This document shows, one piece after another, positions 7,226-8,005 of a DNA stretch of 8,005 nucleotides. The notes beneath the pieces are model-generated. The model was not told the DNA's origin. It saw only the letters and a list, made by a program, of their open reading frames with translations, and searched no databases. The stretch is taken from contig JAGGZP010000015.1 in NCBI GenBank assembly GCA_021161965.1, positions 1-8,005 on the forward strand. The letters run 5' to 3'. The translations under genes and the position numbers were made by a program. Position 1 is the first letter of the stretch. The number at the start of each line of letters is the position of its first letter. The DNA comes from a bacterium. GTDB lineage: Bacteria; Patescibacteriota; Patescibacteriia; UBA2591; JAGGZP01.

Positions 7226-7540
7226 ATGGCTTTGGTTGTAGAGATTTATGCTTTGACAGATAAATTTCCAAAAGCAGAAATTTATGGATTGACCTCTCAA
7301 ATGAGACGAGCGGCTGTATTTATCCCTTCAAATATTGCTGAAGGTAGAAGGCGTGGAAGCAGAAAAGACTATCGTCAATTTTTGCTTATCGCTTACGGTT
7401 CAGGCGCCGAACTAGAAACACAAATTGAAATTGCGAAAAAATTATTTTTTAGTAAAAACTTAAATTATATTAAAGTAGATGCTTTGCTTCTTGAGGTAAT
7501 GAGAATACTTAATAAAATGTTATCAAACCTAAAAACCTAA
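7226..7540 (+). CDS. Four-helix-bundle protein (23S rRNA intervening-sequence protein/S23 family), probably N-terminally frameshifted
   Basis: The 104 residues from ATG 7226 show the hallmarks of the family: EIYALTDKFPKAEIYGLTSQ, MRRAAVFIPSNIAEG, RRRGSRKDYRQFLLIAYGS and GAELETQIEIAKKL. The fold is a four-helix bundle, known from 23S rRNA intervening-sequence proteins and related to the Avd accessory proteins of diversity-generating retroelements. The biochemical role of free-standing copies is unclear. The open frame extends upstream to 7163 and encodes the family's conserved SYKDLIVWQKA at 7193-7225, but has no usable start there. The full protein (about 124 residues) would need the frameshift at 7170-7174 corrected. 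As it stands, the annotated protein lacks part of helix 1, and ATG 7226 has no ribosome binding site. The gene sits between two members of the secretion-type operon and is bracketed by inverted 8-bp-unit repeats, so it looks like an inserted cassette. Confidence 0.8.
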   Translation: MALVVEIYALTDKFPKAEIYGLTSQMRRAAVFIPSNIAEGRRRGSRKDYRQFLLIAYGSGAELETQIEIAKKLFFSKNLNYIKVDALLLEVMRILNKMLSNLKT

Positions 7541-7579
7541 AAAACCTAAGAAGCTAAAAAGCTAAGAAGCTAAGAACCT
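7531..7579. repeat. Six degenerate 8-9 bp units (AARAASCT) downstream of the four-helix-bundle gene
   Basis: Six consecutive units run from the last codons of the four-helix-bundle gene to just before the PrgI start: AAAAACCT, AAAAAACCT, AAGAAGCT, AAAAAGCT, AAGAAGCT and AAGAACCT. Bases 7546-7564 form the right arm matching 7144-7162 in inverted orientation (17 of 19). The array overlaps the stop codon at 7538-7540 and leaves no room for a normal Shine-Dalgarno sequence before ATG 7586. Confidence 0.7.
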
Positions 7580-7585
7580 AATCTC

Positions 7586-8005
7586 ATGAAATTTGTTGTT
7601 CCACAATTTATCGATATTGAGCCAAAAGTTTTTGGTCCGATTACACCAAGACAATTTATTATTTTAATTATTACTGGTGGTTTAATTTTTGCTTCCTATA
7701 AAATGTTTGATTTTGTTTTGTTTGTTTTTGTTGCTGTAATATTATTTGCTATTGGAGGAACTTTTGCTTTTCTTAAGATTAATGGTGCACCAGTCCATTA
7801 TTTTCTTCTTAATTTAATTCAAACAAAAAGAAAACCAAATATTCGAGTTTGGAAAAAAGAAGAAATAATTGTTAAAACCCTAAAAGGAAAAAGAGAAAAA
7901 GGAAAAATTGCGCCAGTTAAACCTCGACCAAGCCTTTCCACCAGACGTCTTGCTCAAATTTCTTTATTAGTTGATACTGGAGGAGTATATAGAGAGGAGG
8001 AATAG
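7586..8005 (+). CDS. PrgI family protein, type IV secretion-like inner-membrane component
   Basis: The 139-residue protein starts at ATG 7586 and ends with TAG at 8003-8005, the last bases of the window. The N-terminal signature VPQFIDIEPKVFGPITPRQF, two adjacent hydrophobic segments (about residues 23-37 and 41-64) and a following NGAPVHYFLLN match the PrgI family. These small membrane proteins lie next to VirB4-type ATPases in Gram-positive and CPR conjugation-like systems, where they are thought to form part of the inner-membrane complex with VirB6. The C-terminal half (about 79-139) is basic and soluble (KRKPNIRVWKKEE, RPSLSTRRLAQ) and probably faces the cytoplasm. No Shine-Dalgarno precedes the start; translation may depend on coupling or a leader A-rich context. 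A VirB4-like ATPase is the expected next gene, but lies outside the window. Confidence 0.85.
   Translation: MKFVVPQFIDIEPKVFGPITPRQFIILIITGGLIFASYKMFDFVLFVFVAVILFAIGGTFAFLKINGAPVHYFLLNLIQTKRKPNIRVWKKEEIIVKTLKGKREKGKIAPVKPRPSLSTRRLAQISLLVDTGGVYREEE
7995..8000 (+). promoter_or_regulatory. Strong Shine-Dalgarno AGGAGG for a gene starting just past the window
   Basis: AGGAGG lies inside the last codons of the PrgI gene, five bases before the window end. It is the only consensus ribosome binding site at a gene junction here; the ATGs at 2896, 5723 and 7586 have none. It predicts a gene whose start overlaps or closely follows the PrgI stop, probably the VirB4-like ATPase, and so translationally coupled to PrgI. 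Confidence 0.6.

Noticed and set aside
7226..7540. Avd accessory protein of a diversity-generating retroelement
   Set aside because: The fold family is shared, but there is no reverse transcriptase or template/variable repeat pair in the window, and the sequence matches the stand-alone IVS-type proteins better.
6818..7651. Shared PKV(F/Y)GPI stretch in the 472-residue protein (residues 365-371) and PrgI (residues 13-19)
   Set aside because: Only seven residues match and the surrounding sequences differ in fold and context; it is most likely chance.
3..8005. Alternative genetic code with UGA as glycine (code 25)
   Set aside because: No in-frame TGA occurs in any of the five genes, and glycine is written with ordinary GGN codons.

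Overview
The window looks like part of a Candidate Phyla Radiation (Patescibacteria, Parcubacteria-like) chromosome. This is inferred from protein style, not from a marker gene. It is AT-rich, and all genes lie on the + strand. It holds a PrgI-type protein behind a VirB6/TrbL-like membrane protein, a large Cys-rich secreted protein with a PKD domain, a stand-alone four-helix-bundle (23S rRNA IVS) protein, and gaps packed with short tandem repeats. Stops are TAA (four) and TAG (one). No TGA falls inside a reading frame, so nothing suggests the UGA=Gly code of Gracilibacteria/Absconditabacteria.

Layout. 3-2633: the 3' part of a very large extracellular Cys-rich protein; its frame is open to the left edge, so its start is outside the window. 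2634-2895: a 262-bp gap, the most structured non-coding stretch. It carries several tandem arrays of 7-bp units and a 91-bp element (2755-2845) with 17-bp perfect terminal inverted repeats, 8-bp flanking direct repeats and an inner palindrome with TATAAT in its loop. 2896-5718: a polytopic VirB6/TrbL-like protein with a charged cytoplasmic tail of about 560 residues. 5723-7141: a soluble three-part protein only 4 bp downstream. 7142-7585: a four-helix-bundle protein gene whose natural start appears cut off by a 1-nt frameshift; it is bracketed by 8-bp-unit repeats in inverted orientation. 7586-8005: a PrgI-family protein ending exactly at the window edge, with an AGGAGG ribosome binding site for a gene just beyond.

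How the genes fit together. The VirB6-like protein, the soluble protein and PrgI would form the inner-membrane part of a type IV secretion-like apparatus. In CPR genomes PrgI is commonly followed by a VirB4-type ATPase, so that is the expected next gene. The Cys-rich PKD protein upstream would be a surface or secreted partner. The four-helix-bundle cassette looks like a guest inserted in this operon. Points for follow-up are the 91-bp MITE/REPIN-like element, the 7-bp periodicity shared by unrelated repeats in one gap, the four-helix-bundle cassette with its frameshifted start, and the long VirB6 tail.
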